DNA from: Tragulus kanchil | Taxonomy: Eukaryota; Chordata; Mammalia; Artiodactyla; Tragulidae | DNA: 64,000 bases | Direction of reading: 5' to 3' | Assembly (NCBI GenBank): GCA_022376925.1 | Contig: JAIOJX010000025.1 | Coordinates: 97,243,608-97,307,607, forward strand | In this document: piece by piece, positions 10,946-21,974 of the stretch | How positions within the stretch are numbered: position 1 is the stretch's first letter | Layout: each line of letters starts with the position of its first letter | Translations under genes and position numbers: made by a program | The notes under the pieces: generated by a model | The model's input: the letters and a program-made list of their open reading frames with translations, nothing else | What the model was told of the DNA's origin: nothing | Database searches by the model: none

Positions 10946-11880
10946 GACTATTTATTTTAGTATATTTTCCTGTGTAATTTAGGTCTTTTGGATTTCTATT
11001 TTACATTATTATATATGTTCTGTATATTATGTTCTGTCTCTTCTGCAAAATTATCACTTTACTTATGGTGGACACTTGGTTTGATGTCTCTGTTTCAGGT
11101 AAATGGACATTTGTAGATCCACAGCCCATAGTGAGGGTACCATAAGTGAATTCCATCTGTATTTCAGCTGCCCATGCATTCACATTTTTTAACATCTCAA
11201 CTCCCTTGGCCACCTTCAGGCATAGACACTATGCAGCTGAATCTGGTGTTAGGCTATGCTAATGGTGTGGAACATGGAAAGTACACCATTTGTAATCTCC
11301 ATATGACAGAATAGAAATGAATGGATCATGCTTTGATTTGTGTAGTGCCTTTGGCTAGACCATACATGCTATTTTCCAAGTATCTAGATTATAAGGCACA
11401 GGCATAGAAAATTGAGAGTTAGCCATACATCAGTGGGAATGACTATCCTTCTCTACTGGACCAGTTAAAGGAATATATATGTCTATTATATGCCCTCATA
11501 CAGTTATCTTGATGACTTTATGGAAGGTGACATTTCTTATATGATCTTTGGTTAAATATCACATATTTCAATGTCTATTCTTAGTCTCTTTTTAAAAAGT
11601 GAATCCTCATTTTTTGAGACTGTGTCATTGTGAAAGAAATTAAAATATGGCTTTGCCTCCTTCTGGACACTGGAGGTAAATATGTGTTTTTCCAGGGATG
11701 AAGGAAGAAATAAAGTGGAGATAGACATTTGAATAAGGTGAAATAGCATATGTAATGATATAGAGACAGGTTCAGAAAGATTCAAGAGATCAATTATATC
11801 TAGAATGTAGGATGGATATAAAGAGACTGAGATGAAGGAAGGGGAAAACATAGGCAACAATGAAAGCCACATTAAGAAAT
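10946..11880. other. Unannotated AT-rich DNA (repeated at 11989-12930)
   Basis: No domain-bearing frame, exon or repeat was recognised. The reverse-strand frame at 11552-11977 has low-complexity hydrophobic content typical of AT-rich chance frames and no splice context. Confidence 0.5.
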
Positions 11881-12930
11881 TTGAACTCAAAATTAAAAAG
11901 AGTTTAAGTGACTTACTACATGTTATCATGGGACAAGAACACAGATTTCTGACTCTGGTGCTTTTTCCATGATTCATAAGCTATTGAAGACTATTTATTT
12001 TAGTATATTTTCCTGTGTAATTTAGGTCTTTTGGATTTCTATTTTACATTATTATATATGTTCTGTATATTATGTTCTGTCTCTTCTGCAAAATTATCAC
12101 TTTACTTATGGTGGACACTTGGTTTGATGTCTCTGTTTCAGGTAAATGGACATTTGTAGATCCACAGCCCATAGTGAGGGTACCATAAGTGAATTCCATC
12201 TGTATTTCAGCTGCCCATGCATTCACATTTTTTAACATCTCAACTCCCTTGGCCACCTTCAGGCATAGACACTATGCAGCTGAATCTGGTGTTAGGCTAT
12301 GCTAATGGTGTGGAACATGGAAAGTACACCATTTGTAATCTCCATATGACAGAATAGAAATGAATGGATCATGCTTTGATTTGTGTAGTGCCTTTGGCTA
12401 GACCATACATGCTATTTTCCAAGTATCTAGATTATAAGGCACAGGCATAGAAAATTGAGAGTTAGCCATACATCAGTGGGAATGACTATCCTTCTCTACT
12501 GGACCAGTTAAAGGAATATATATGTCTATTATATGCCCTCATACAGTTATCTTGATGACTTTATGGAAGGTGACATTTCTTATATGATCTTTGGTTAAAT
12601 ATCACATATTTCAATGTCTATTCTTAGTCTCTTTTTAAAAAGTGAATCCTCATTTTTTGAGACTGTGTCATTGTGAAAGAAATTAAAATATGGCTTTGCC
12701 TCCTTCTGGACACTGGAGGTAAATATGTGTTTTTCCAGGGATGAAGGAAGAAATAAAGTGGAGATAGACATTTGAATAAGGTGAAATAGCATATGTAATG
12801 ATATAGAGACAGGTTCAGAAAGATTCAAGAGATCAATTATATCTAGAATGTAGGATGGATATAAAGAGACTGAGATGAAGGAAGGGGAAAACATAGGCAA
12901 CAATGAAAGCCACATTAAGAAATTTGAACC

Positions 12931-13505
12931 TTCTTCAAAAGGCAAGGGTGAACCAACAAAAGCCAGAAGAATAATGTACTCCCATGGTGACTTGATATAA
13001 TTGAAATTACAAGCAAAATATTTCTTAATAAATTAGAGAAGCTCTAGGGCAAGGCAGAAATAAGAGAGATACTTTAGCTGTGGATCAAATTTGAATTTGA
13101 ATGCATCAGAAGCCATTCATGCAAAGTTGAGTTTCTACCTTAACTTATACCAGTCTTAGTTTTTAAGACTATAAGTTGAAAACAATATATATTTCAAAAT
13201 ACTTGACGAGATACAAAAGTGAATAATCATATGAAGGAGTACAATAGGCATTTATTCTACATGACTTGGTCTCTGCTTTCCTCTGTACCTTGACCTCTCA
13301 TCATTTCCTCTCACTCAAAATGTTGAGTTTCAGCAACATTTATTATACCTCATTGTATCTTATATCCATGCCTTTGCTTTCCGTTTTCTCTGGAATAGTT
13401 TCTCTGTGGTGTTTCCTTCGCATCCTGAAGTCTCACCACAGGATTTTAACCTACCTTAGAAGGCTTTCCAGCCTTCTGCTCTGATCCTCTGTGTATATCT
13501 TTAAG
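12931..13505. other. Single-copy unannotated DNA
   Basis: This is one of the few stretches outside the duplication units. I see no gene or recognised repeat. A 72-codon frame at 13266-13484 has no domain. Confidence 0.5.
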
Positions 13506-13695
13506 ATGCGCTCAGTTGCTCAATTGTGTCTGACTCTTTGTGACTATAGTCTGCCAAGCTCCTCTGTCCATGAAATTTTCCAGGAAAGAATATGGGAGTG
13601 AGTTGCCACTTCTCCCTGACCCAGGGATGGAACCCAAGTCTCCTGGATATCCTGCATTGGCAGGCAGATTCTTTACCAATGGGAAACCCATCTTT
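13506..13695 (-). mobile_element. BovA-type SINE, minus strand
   Basis: Inverted BovA blocks are clear: GCTCAGTTGCTCAATTGTGT, GTCTGACTCTTTGTGACTAT, GCTCCTCTGTCCATGAAATT and, at the far end, GCAGATTCTTTACCAATGGG. Overlapping short frames on both strands (13501-13851) derive from it. Confidence 0.92.
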
Positions 13696-13864
13696 AAGAT
13701 TCCTTCCATTAAAATTATCTCTTAGTGTCTCTATCTCTTCTGCTCCCACTGGAGTCTGTGGCAGTGTCATATTCATCATTATAGCCCTAACACTTTGTAC
13801 ATATTTATTATAACTGCCAACAAGTGCTGAATTTAGAAGGTAGACAATCATTGAATAAAAACTG

Positions 13865-16199
13865 GCTGTGGCATTTGTTCAGATTATTAAAGAGAAAGGC
13901 TATTTAAATGAGTGAATATTGTTGGAGATGAAGACACATGAATAGAGAACATTTGTGTGCTTCCTTTAAGACTATAGTTAAAGGAGAGGGAAGACTGGAG
14001 TTTGAGTTGTGCTTTTGGAATGCAGGAATAGGTGCTTATGATAACTTGGCCTGAGATGGGGAATCCAGATGGAAGTGCACATGTGTGGGGCTGCGGATGA
14101 GAGACGGTCACAAGACATCTGAGAAAGCACAGGGTTTAGATGGAAATGCATCATCATCAGACTTCACTCGTGTGATCTGCATTCACCTTTCATTCTGCTT
14201 GCAAAGTCCTTCCTCCCATTCTTCATCCTGGTGATTGCTGCCTGTTCTCAAAATTTGACCCCAGGCCTTGTTCCCCAGGGAGCTTTGCTTAACTTATGGA
14301 TCAGATGAAAGTGCTCTCTTGTGTGCACATCTCACTTCTTTCTGGCGTGGGACTTATCACACTGTCTCCGAGGAGATGCTCAACAGTTATTCATTCATTC
14401 TTTAATGAAGACTTATGGAATCAATATGGCTAAGCTTTTTAAAAATAATTTGTCTAGTTCCATAGCACTCAAAATTAGCCCTTATTGTAAAAATGTAAAA
14501 GAAACAATATACCCCACACAACCTGGAGAGCAAACATCTTTATTAAGGCCAGATGGATTTTTCCCTTCAAATTGAGGCCTGCCACAGGAGGACATGAGAG
14601 AAGGTATCATTTTACTTTTAATTCGTATTCCCCATTTTAGAATTATGAGGCACCAATATTCTTCAGATTATGTTAAACTGACTTTGTTTTGCATTCATTG
14701 TTTTAGTATATGTGCTGCTGAGGTGAGCACTGTATTAATTGTTTTAAATGAATGTTCTTGCTTGAGGGTTTCACTGAGCTGGTTGAAAGGAAATTCCAGA
14801 CTCTAAACCAACATAAAACTTCCAACACTGAGGAAGTGGTTGTACTTCTTGTAAAAATTTAGAAAGAACTGTGTAAGGTGGCCCTCACTTTTGGAAGCAA
14901 GCCTTCTGGAAAGAAATTGTCAGAAATTAAACTCTTCAAGAGTCACTCAGTAAAAGATGTTGCCCAGTCTGGTCCTTAGAATTTCACTGTGGTGGTTTTG
15001 AGTTCATCTGTTCTGTAGATGGAAGGTGCATCATTGAAAAAAGCTGTGGCATTTGTTCAGATTATTAAAGAGAAAGGCTATTTAAATGAGTGAATATTGT
15101 TGGAGATGAAGACACATGAATAGAGAACATTTGTGTGCTTCCTTTAAGACTATAGTTAAAGGAGAGGGAAGACTGGAGTTTGAGTTGTGCTTTTGGAATG
15201 CAGGAATAGGTGCTTATGATAACTTGGCCTGAGATGGGGAATCCAGATGGAAGTGCACATGTGTGGGGCTGCGGATGAGAGACGGTCACAAGACATCTGA
15301 GAAAGCACAGGGTTTAGATGGAAATGCATCATCATCAGACTTCACTCGTGTGATCTGCATTCACCTTTCATTCTGCTTGCAAAGTCCTTCCTCCCATTCT
15401 TCATCCTGGTGATTGCTGCCTGTTCTCAAAATTTGACCCCAGGCCTTGTTCCCCAGGGAGCTTTGCTTAACTTATGGATCAGATGAAAGTGCTCTCTTGT
15501 GTGCACATCTCACTTCTTTCTGGCGTGGGACTTATCACACTGTCTCCGAGGAGATGCTCAACAGTTATTCATTCATTCTTTAATGAAGACTTATGGAATC
15601 AATATGGCTAAGCTTTTTAAAAATAATTTGTCTAGTTCCATAGCACTCAAAATTAGCCCTTATTGTAAAAATGTAAAAGAAACAATATACCCCACACAAC
15701 CTGGAGAGCAAACATCTTTATTAAGGCCAGATGGATTTTTTTTTTCCCTTCAAATTGAGGCCTGCCACAGGAGGACATGAGAGAAGGTATCATTTTACTT
15801 TTAATTCGTATTCCCCATTTTAGAATTATGAGGCACCAATATTCTTCAGATTATGTTAAACTGACTTTGTTTTGCATTCATTGTTTTAGTATATGTGCTG
15901 CTGAGGTGAGCACTGTATTAATTGTTTTAAATGAATGTTCTTGCTTGAGGGTTTCACTGAGCTGGTTGAAAGGAAATTCCAGACTCTAAACCAACATAAA
16001 ACTTCCAACACTGAGGAAGTGGTTGTACTTCTTGTAAAAATTTAGAAAGAACTGTGTAAGGTGGCCCTCACTTTTGGAAGCAAGCCTTCTGGAAAGAAAT
16101 TGTCAGAAATTAAACTCTTCAAGAGTCACTCAGTAAAAGATGTTGCCCAGTCTGGTCCTTAGAATTTCACTGTGGTGGTTTTGAGTTCATCTGTTCTGT
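13865..16199 (+). repeat. Direct duplication 6 (A 13865-15016, B 15043-16199)
   Basis: The offset is 1178, rising to 1183 after a T run that is five bases longer in copy B (near 15735). That single change shifts the frame of the short open frame at 14321/15499. A 26-bp filler (15017-15042) separates the copies. The last 450 bases appear a third time in unit 7B. Confidence 0.94.
14150..14400 (+). mobile_element. L2-like ancient LINE remnant
   Basis: The order CCCCAGGGAGCTTTGCTTAA, AAGTGCTCTCTTGTGTGCAC, ACTTATCACACTGTC resembles the 3' part of an L2 LINE. It is very diverged and the limits are approximate. A duplicate lies at about 15328-15578. Confidence 0.45.
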
Positions 16200-18012
16200 T
16201 TCCATAACAGGCACAGGGCTACTGTTCAAATTATTATCTTTAGGAAGATAAAAAGGTTACCTAGGAAAACTGGATACTCATTCAAACCATATACACTTTA
16301 ACATGTGTCTATATAGAGGTCTATATGTACTATATATCTGTAAGAAATACATTAGAGGCATTTGAGACAAAGATATTTTAGAAACATTCACTAAATGAAG
16401 CTGGATAATTGTTCTACAGTGGTCAGATTCCTTTTCCTTTTAGTTTTGTGTATCATAATGAGGATGATTCGGGCATTATCCACCCACAGGTATGTGGTAA
16501 TAGTGAGAATCATGTAAGTCAAATCCAGTAGGTCAAATACATCACCTACTGCAGTGCCTCATCAAAAACAGGTGTTCAACAAGTATTCTTTCCTCCAGTT
16601 TTCTGCTTAACACTCCAATGGTACAATAGTGACTGCTTTGTGAATGTGATAAAGTACGAATATAGCTTTTGGTAAGTATGTTTCACACAGTGGTTTTTCT
16701 TTCATTATAGTATCACTAGAAAATGTGAGAGGATTTAAGTTCTAGCCATCATAGAGATCTATATATCTGCTGACTATTGATCCAGCTTACTGAAAGGCAC
16801 AGAGAGTCTAAATTGTGCTGAGCAAGTGATTCTTTCTCCATTGCTTCTAGGGCTCTAGTACAGTAATTACTTTTCCTTCAAATTGAGGCCTGCCACAGGA
16901 GGACATGAGAGAAGGTATCATTTTACTTTTAATTCGTATTCATTTTAGATTATGAGGCACCAATATTCTTCAGATTATGTTAAACTGACTTTGTTTTGCA
17001 TTCATTGTTTTAGTATATGTGCTGCTGAGGTGAGCACTGTATTAATTGTTTTAAATGAATGTTCTTGCTTGAGGGTTTCACTGAGCTGGTTGAAAGGAAA
17101 TTCCAGACTCTAAACCAACATAAAACTTCCAACACTGAGGAAGTGGTTGTACTTCTTGTAAAAATTTAGAAAGAACTGTGTAAGGTGGCCCTCACTTTTG
17201 GAAGCAAGCCTTCTGGAAAGAAATTGTCAGAAATTAAACTCTTCAAGAGTCACTCAGTAAAAGATGTTGCCCAGTCTGGTCCTTAGAATTTCACTGTGGT
17301 GGTTTTGAGTTCATCTGTTCTGTTTCCATAACAGGCACAGGGCTACTGTTCAAATTATTATCTTTAGGAAGATAAAAAGGTTACCTAGGAAAACTGGATA
17401 CTCATTCAAACCATATACACTTTAACATGTGTCTATATAGAGGTCTATATGTACTATATATCTGTAAGAAATACATTAGAGGCATTTGAGACAAAGATAT
17501 TTTAGAAACATTCACTAAATGAAGCTGGATAATTGTTCTACAGTGGTCAGATTCCTTTTCCTTTTAGTTTTGTGTATCATAATGAGGATGATTCGGGCAT
17601 TATCCACCCACAGGTATGTGGTAATAGTGAGAATCATGTAAGTCAAATCCAGTAGGTCAAATACATCACCTACTGCAGTGCCTCATCAAAAACAGGTGTT
17701 CAACAAGTATTCTTTCCTCCAGTTTTCTGCTTAACACTCCAATGGTACAATAGTGACTGCTTTGTGAATGTGATAAAGTACGAATATAGCTTTTGGTAAG
17801 TATGTTTCACACAGTGGTTTTTCTTTCATTATAGTATCACTAGAAAATGTGAGAGGATTTAAGTTCTAGCCATCATAGAGATCTATATATCTGCTGACTA
17901 TTGATCCAGCTTACTGAAAGGCACAGAGAGTCTAAATTGTGCTGAGCAAGTGATTCTTTCTAAACACAATTGCGTTTCTTTGACTAGGGGCTCTAGTACA
18001 GTAATTACTTTT
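15747..18012 (+). repeat. Direct duplication 7 (A 15747-16874, B 16875-18012)
   Basis: The offset is 1128 at the left and 1138 at the right. Near the left edge B lacks bases from two homopolymer-rich spots (CGTATTCATTTTAGATTATG). Near the right edge A has CCATTGCTTCTAG where B has a longer, different spacer before the shared GGCTCTAGTACAGTAATTAC. Differences therefore hug the join on both sides. A weak MIR-like segment lies near 16440-16600 and 17565-17725. Confidence 0.92.
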
Positions 18013-18694
18013 CTTCAAAAGAAAGTTCTTAGGCCATCACAATAGCAACAGACCTAATAAAGCCAAATAGATCCCCAAAGTTATTGGAGCTGGTCTAGCT
18101 GATAGAAGCTATTTCATTCAGTTGAAAAGGAACATATTTCTGGTCTTTATTTTCTCGTTATAAAATTCAAATAAAGTATTTGGAAGCATTTCTCTACCAA
18201 ATAGTGCATGTGGTGTCTCTTTTAAGCATTTCTAAGTGTGCTTACAAGTAGTTTGATTTTGGAGTAAATTTTCCAATAAACTTTAACTTGTTAAAGTTAT
18301 TGATTAGGGGACTGAAAATATCTGTGACTACCTTATAAACTGAATGAGTTTAACTATAAAAAATATATATGGGAATCTTGCTGCTACATTGCTAGCTGAG
18401 GCAGTGTTGGAAATAATATTCTTAAAATGTCCATAAACCTGAGTAGGACCCTAAGCTCAGAAATTCCAGTTGCTATAAATGCTGATAATTGGTAAATGAA
18501 ACACAAAATTTGAAAGGTCTATCAGGTGTATTGGGGCTAGGACTAGAGTGAAGGCAACTGGGGTGTAACATTTAAGGAGATACTCTCTCTCAGGCTCATA
18601 CAGGTCTCTCACTTGCTTCATCCCAGTCCTGCCCAACTTCTCAAGATATTTTGTGATTCAGGCAAACAATGGCAGAAGGGCATTCCAAGGTAGG

Positions 18695-18980
18695 GGGTGA
18701 AAGTGAAGTCACGTCTGAGTCTTTGGGACCCAGAGATGAGCCATGGAATTCTCCAGGCAAGAATACTGGATTGGGTAGCCATTCCCTCCTCCAGAGGATC
18801 TTCCCAACCCAGGGATCAAACTCAGGTCTCCCACACTGCAAGCCTATTCTTTACTGTCTGAGCCACAAGAGGTGGGTAGCCTGTCCCTTCTCCAGGGGAT
18901 CTTTCTGACGCAGGAATCAAACCAGGGTCACCTGCATTGCAGGCAGATTCTTTACTAGATGAACTGCAAGGGAATCTCTA
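18695..18980 (-). mobile_element. BovA2-type dimeric SINE, minus strand
   Basis: Two successive inverted BovA monomers are visible. One has GAATTCTCCAGGCAAGAATA and CCCAGGGATCAAACTCAGGT. The second has CTTCTCCAGGGGATCTTTCT and TGCATTGCAGGCAGATTCTT. The dimeric arrangement is characteristic of BovA2. Frames at 18641 and 18669 lie in it. Confidence 0.93.
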
Positions 18981-19029
18981 GAGGGTGTAATAGTAAAAAT
19001 TAATACTCTTTTTATGAGTTCACTGTAAA

Positions 19030-19200
19030 TAAAACTATCCCTTAAATATTTTAGTTTTCATTGTCTCATTTGATCTTCTCTGCAATACTATGAGATGGAT
19101 ACAGATATGTTCATTTTAAACACGAGGAAACTGACACACAAAAAAATAATTTATTTGTCCAGGGTCTCACAGTAAGTTTAAGACAGATCTCTGATTAAAA
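19030..19200 (-). mobile_element. MIR, minus strand
   Basis: The segment reads TTGTCTCATTTGATCTTCTC, CAATACTATGAGATGGATAC, CACGAGGAAACTGACACACA, then GGTCTCACAGTAAGTTTAAG, which is the inverted MIR core order. A duplicate occupies about 20213-20385. Confidence 0.8.
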
Positions 19201-19877
19201 CACAGACATATCAGAGAGTTGGGAGTCAAGCCCAGGTTGGAAGACTTACTACACTTTAAATGAAACTCTAAAGCACCTGTCCCATGCAAGCAGGGTCCAG
19301 AGTGACAGTCTAGGACAAGATCAGGACAAGGCTTAACCATGGTAACTGAATCTGTTAAAAAATAAACATGTGAAATGGTGGAACTGGGACTGTACTTGTC
19401 AAATTTCTCTACCAAATAGTGCATGTGGTGTCTCTTTTAAGTTTTATTTAAAATTTTTTATTTTTTTAAAATGTTAAAGTTATTGATTAGGGGACTGAAA
19501 ATATCTGTGACTACCTTATAAACTGAATGAGTTTAACTATAAAAAATATATATGGGAATCTTGCTGCTACATTGCTAGCTGAGGCAGTGTTGGAAATAAT
19601 ATTCTTAAAATGTCCATAAACCTGAGTAGGACCCTAAGCTCAGAAATTCCAGTTGCTATAAATGCTGATAATTGGTAAATGAAACACAAAATTTGAAAGG
19701 TCTATCAGGTGTATTGGGGCTAGGACTAGAGTGAAGGCAACTGGGGTGTAACATTTAAGGAGATACTCTCTCTCAGGCTCATACAGGTCTCTCACTTGCT
19801 TCATCCCAGTCCTGCCCAACTTCTCAAGATATTTTGTGATTCAGGCAAACAATGGCAGAAGGGCATTCCAAGGTAGG

Positions 19878-20163
19878 GGGTGAAAGTGAAGTCACGTCTG
19901 AGTCTTTGGGACCCAGAGATGAGCCATGGAATTCTCCAGGCAAGAATACTGGATTGGGTAGCCATTCCCTCCTCCAGAGGATCTTCCCAACCCAGGGATC
20001 AAACTCAGGTCTCCCACACTGCAAGCCTATTCTTTACTGTCTGAGCCACAAGAGGTGGGTAGCCTGTCCCTTCTCCAGGGGATCTTTCTGACGCAGGAAT
20101 CAAACCAGGGTCACCTGCATTGCAGGCAGATTCTTTACTAGATGAACTGCAAGGGAATCTCTA
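19878..20163 (-). mobile_element. BovA2-type SINE, second copy in unit 8B
   Basis: Duplicate of the element at 18695-18980 with identical flanks. Confidence 0.93.
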
Positions 20164-20595
20164 GAGGGTGTAATAGTAAAAATTAATACTCTTTTTATGA
20201 GTTCACTGTAAATAAAACTATCCCTTAAATATTTTAGTTTTCATTGTCTCATTTGATCTTCTCTGCAATACTATGAGATGGATACAGATATGTTCATTTT
20301 AAACACGAGGAAACTGACACACAAAAAAATAATTTATTTGTCCAGGGTCTCACAGTAAGTTTAAGACAGATCTCTGATTAAAACACAGACATATCAGAGA
20401 GTTGGGAGTCAAGCCCAGGTTGGAAGACTTACTACACTTTAAATGAAACTCTAAAGCACCTGTCCCATGCAAGCAGGGTCCAGAGTGACAGTCTAGGACA
20501 AGATCAGGACAAGGCTTAACCATGGTAACTGAATCTGTAATTAAAAGAAATTGAAAAGCCTATTGTGAAGATGGTGGAACTGGGACTGTACTTGT

Positions 20596-20985
20596 CAGGG
20601 CTGCTGTAACAAAATACCACTGACTGAATGGCTTCACCAACAGTTACTTATTTTCTCACAATTCTAGAGACTGAAAATGCAAGCTTGAAGTGTTGCCACG
20701 CATGATTTCTTCTGAGACCTCTTTCCTTGACTTTTATTCTTTTTTCTTTTTCCTATCTGGGCTTTCCTCTGTTTTCACACATTAGGTGTCTTTTCTTCTT
20801 CTCACAAGGACACCAGTCCTGTTGGATTAGGACACTACCCTTATGATGTCATTTCACCTTAATTACATTCCTAAAGGTCCTTCTCTAGATATAGTGGCAT
20901 TGGTGGTCAGGACTTCAATCTATGAAATTTGGGTGAATACAATACCGTTGTAAGAGGTACTTAGGGGCAATTTACTCCTATTGTC
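20596..20985 (-). mobile_element. MaLR-type solo LTR (MLT1-like), minus strand
   Basis: It begins with GGGCTGCTGTAACAAAATAC, the inverted 3' end of MLT1-type LTRs. It continues through TCTCACAAGGACACCAGTCC and GTTGGATTAGGACACTACCC to a CAGGACTTCAATCTATGAAA block. The length of about 390 bp fits a solo LTR. No internal retroviral genes are present. MaLR elements are non-infectious ancient ERVL relatives. Confidence 0.75.
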
Positions 20986-21636
20986 CAATACTTTCTGTTG
21001 TCAGTCAGGATAGGATGGACTCTGATGTCGTAACAAGCAGTCTTAAAATCTTAGTGAGTTAATGCCATGAATGTTTTTTTCTTGTTCATGTGGTAGGCAC
21101 TATATAGCTTGGAAGGGACTCTGTTCATGTAGCTTCTAAAGGACTCAGTTTGTGAGAACTGTACCTTGACACATGATTTTGACACATGCTTGGATGCTGG
21201 AATAAGAGAACCCGAGGTGACACATCTCACTTCCTTTCACGTTTCAGTGACTGAAACAAACCATAAAACTATGCTCAAATTGAAAGGAGACAGAAAGCAC
21301 AGCCTTAGTAGTCTATGTCTGAAAGAAGTGTAGGGTGTTGGACCAAGAAGCAGGAATTATATCTTGAAAAAATGTCTGCTATTTTCTTGGTGGGGAGAAT
21401 GCTTTAAGGATGTAGACTGTCATTTGTTTGCTTATTTGGTTTGATTTTGGTTTAGAGAGGCAATTTATAGTTTGTATGGCAAGATATTGGGCATTTCTGG
21501 CCACACCCAACAAAAGCCAGTAAGTCCTCCCAAACTCATTATGAGCACAAAAATTACTCTCTATATTTTCACTCTCCCTAAAAGAGGGAGTTGTGGGCTG
21601 GAAAAACCAACTCCTGGGTACGAAGTGCTATAATTT
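20986..21636. other. Single-copy DNA, possible ancient repeat at 20995-21250
   Basis: The words GTAACAAGCAGTCTTAAAAT and ATCTTAGTGAGTTAATGCCA suggest a diverged old repeat that I cannot name. No gene is visible in the rest. Confidence 0.4.
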
Positions 21637-21650
21637 AAGAATGTTCACGG

Positions 21651-21960
21651 GGCTTCCCTGGTGGCCCAGTGGGTAAGGACACTGCCTTGCAGTGCAAGGG
21701 GCGCCGGTTCGAGCCCTGGCCTGGGAAGATCCCACTTGCCGTGGAGCGGCTGGACCAATGTGTCCAATTACCGAGCCGGAGCTCTGGGCCGCATGCGCCC
21801 AGAGCCGGCACTCTGCGACTACAGAGGCCATCGCGATGGGAGGCCCACACGGGCCAAAGAACAAAGATGGATGAAAATGGACAAATGAAATACCAATAGA
21901 AGTGGCCCGCCTCCTCCCCTCCCTCCCCCGCCCCCCCCCTACACACACACACACACAAAG
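21651..21960 (+). mobile_element. Full-length CHR-variant SINE with intact Pol III boxes
   Basis: The element is bounded by a perfect 14-bp target-site duplication AAGAATGTTCACGG at 21637-21650 and 21961-21974. The A box is TGGCCCAGTGG (21662-21672) and the B box is GGTTCGAGCCC (21706-21716), both near consensus. The body is GC- and CpG-rich compared with its surroundings (CCGAGCCGGAGCTCTGGGCC, CCATCGCGATGGGAGGCCCA), which suggests a recent insertion. The tail reads GATGGATGAAAATGGACAAA, then CCAATAGAAGTGGCCCGCC, a pyrimidine and C-rich run, and a CA run in place of poly(A). Overlapping frames on both strands are by-products of this GC-rich SINE. Confidence 0.92.
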
Positions 21961-21974
21961 AAGAATGTTCACGG

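Larger units (their letters stand above)
10841..12930 (+). repeat. Direct duplication 5 (A 10841-11880, B 11881-12930)
   Basis: The offset is 1040 at the join, settling to 1043. Copy A ends at GAAATTTGAAC and copy B begins with a three-base insertion in AAAATTAAAAAGAG where A has AAAATTTAGAG. The shared TTTGAACTCAAAATT word at both edges is a short overlap at the join. The reverse-strand frames of 141 and 116 codons are the two copies of one chance frame with different starts. Confidence 0.94.
18188..20597 (+). repeat. Direct duplication 8 (A 18188-19401, B 19403-20597)
   Basis: The offset starts at 1215 and settles to 1183 because B lost about 32 bases soon after its left edge (19440-19475 is a degraded version of 18223-18290). 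A has its own corruption near its right edge: 19345-19375 versus the longer 20537-20575. Between these, about 1.05 kb is nearly identical and contains a BovA dimer and a MIR. Confidence 0.92.

Noticed and set aside
11552..11977. 141-codon reverse-strand open frame, and similar frames of 60 to 147 codons across the window
   Set aside because: They have no recognisable domain, no splice context and AT-rich or SINE-derived composition. Several change length between duplicate copies from a one-base homopolymer difference, which a constrained coding exon would not tolerate.
20596..20985. Endogenous retrovirus with coding capacity
   Set aside because: Only a solo LTR of MaLR type is seen, without gag, pol or env sequence.
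21651..21730. Functional tRNA-Glu gene
   Set aside because: A and B boxes are present, but the sequence between and after them cannot form a tRNA cloverleaf, and the body and flanking repeat show it is a SINE.
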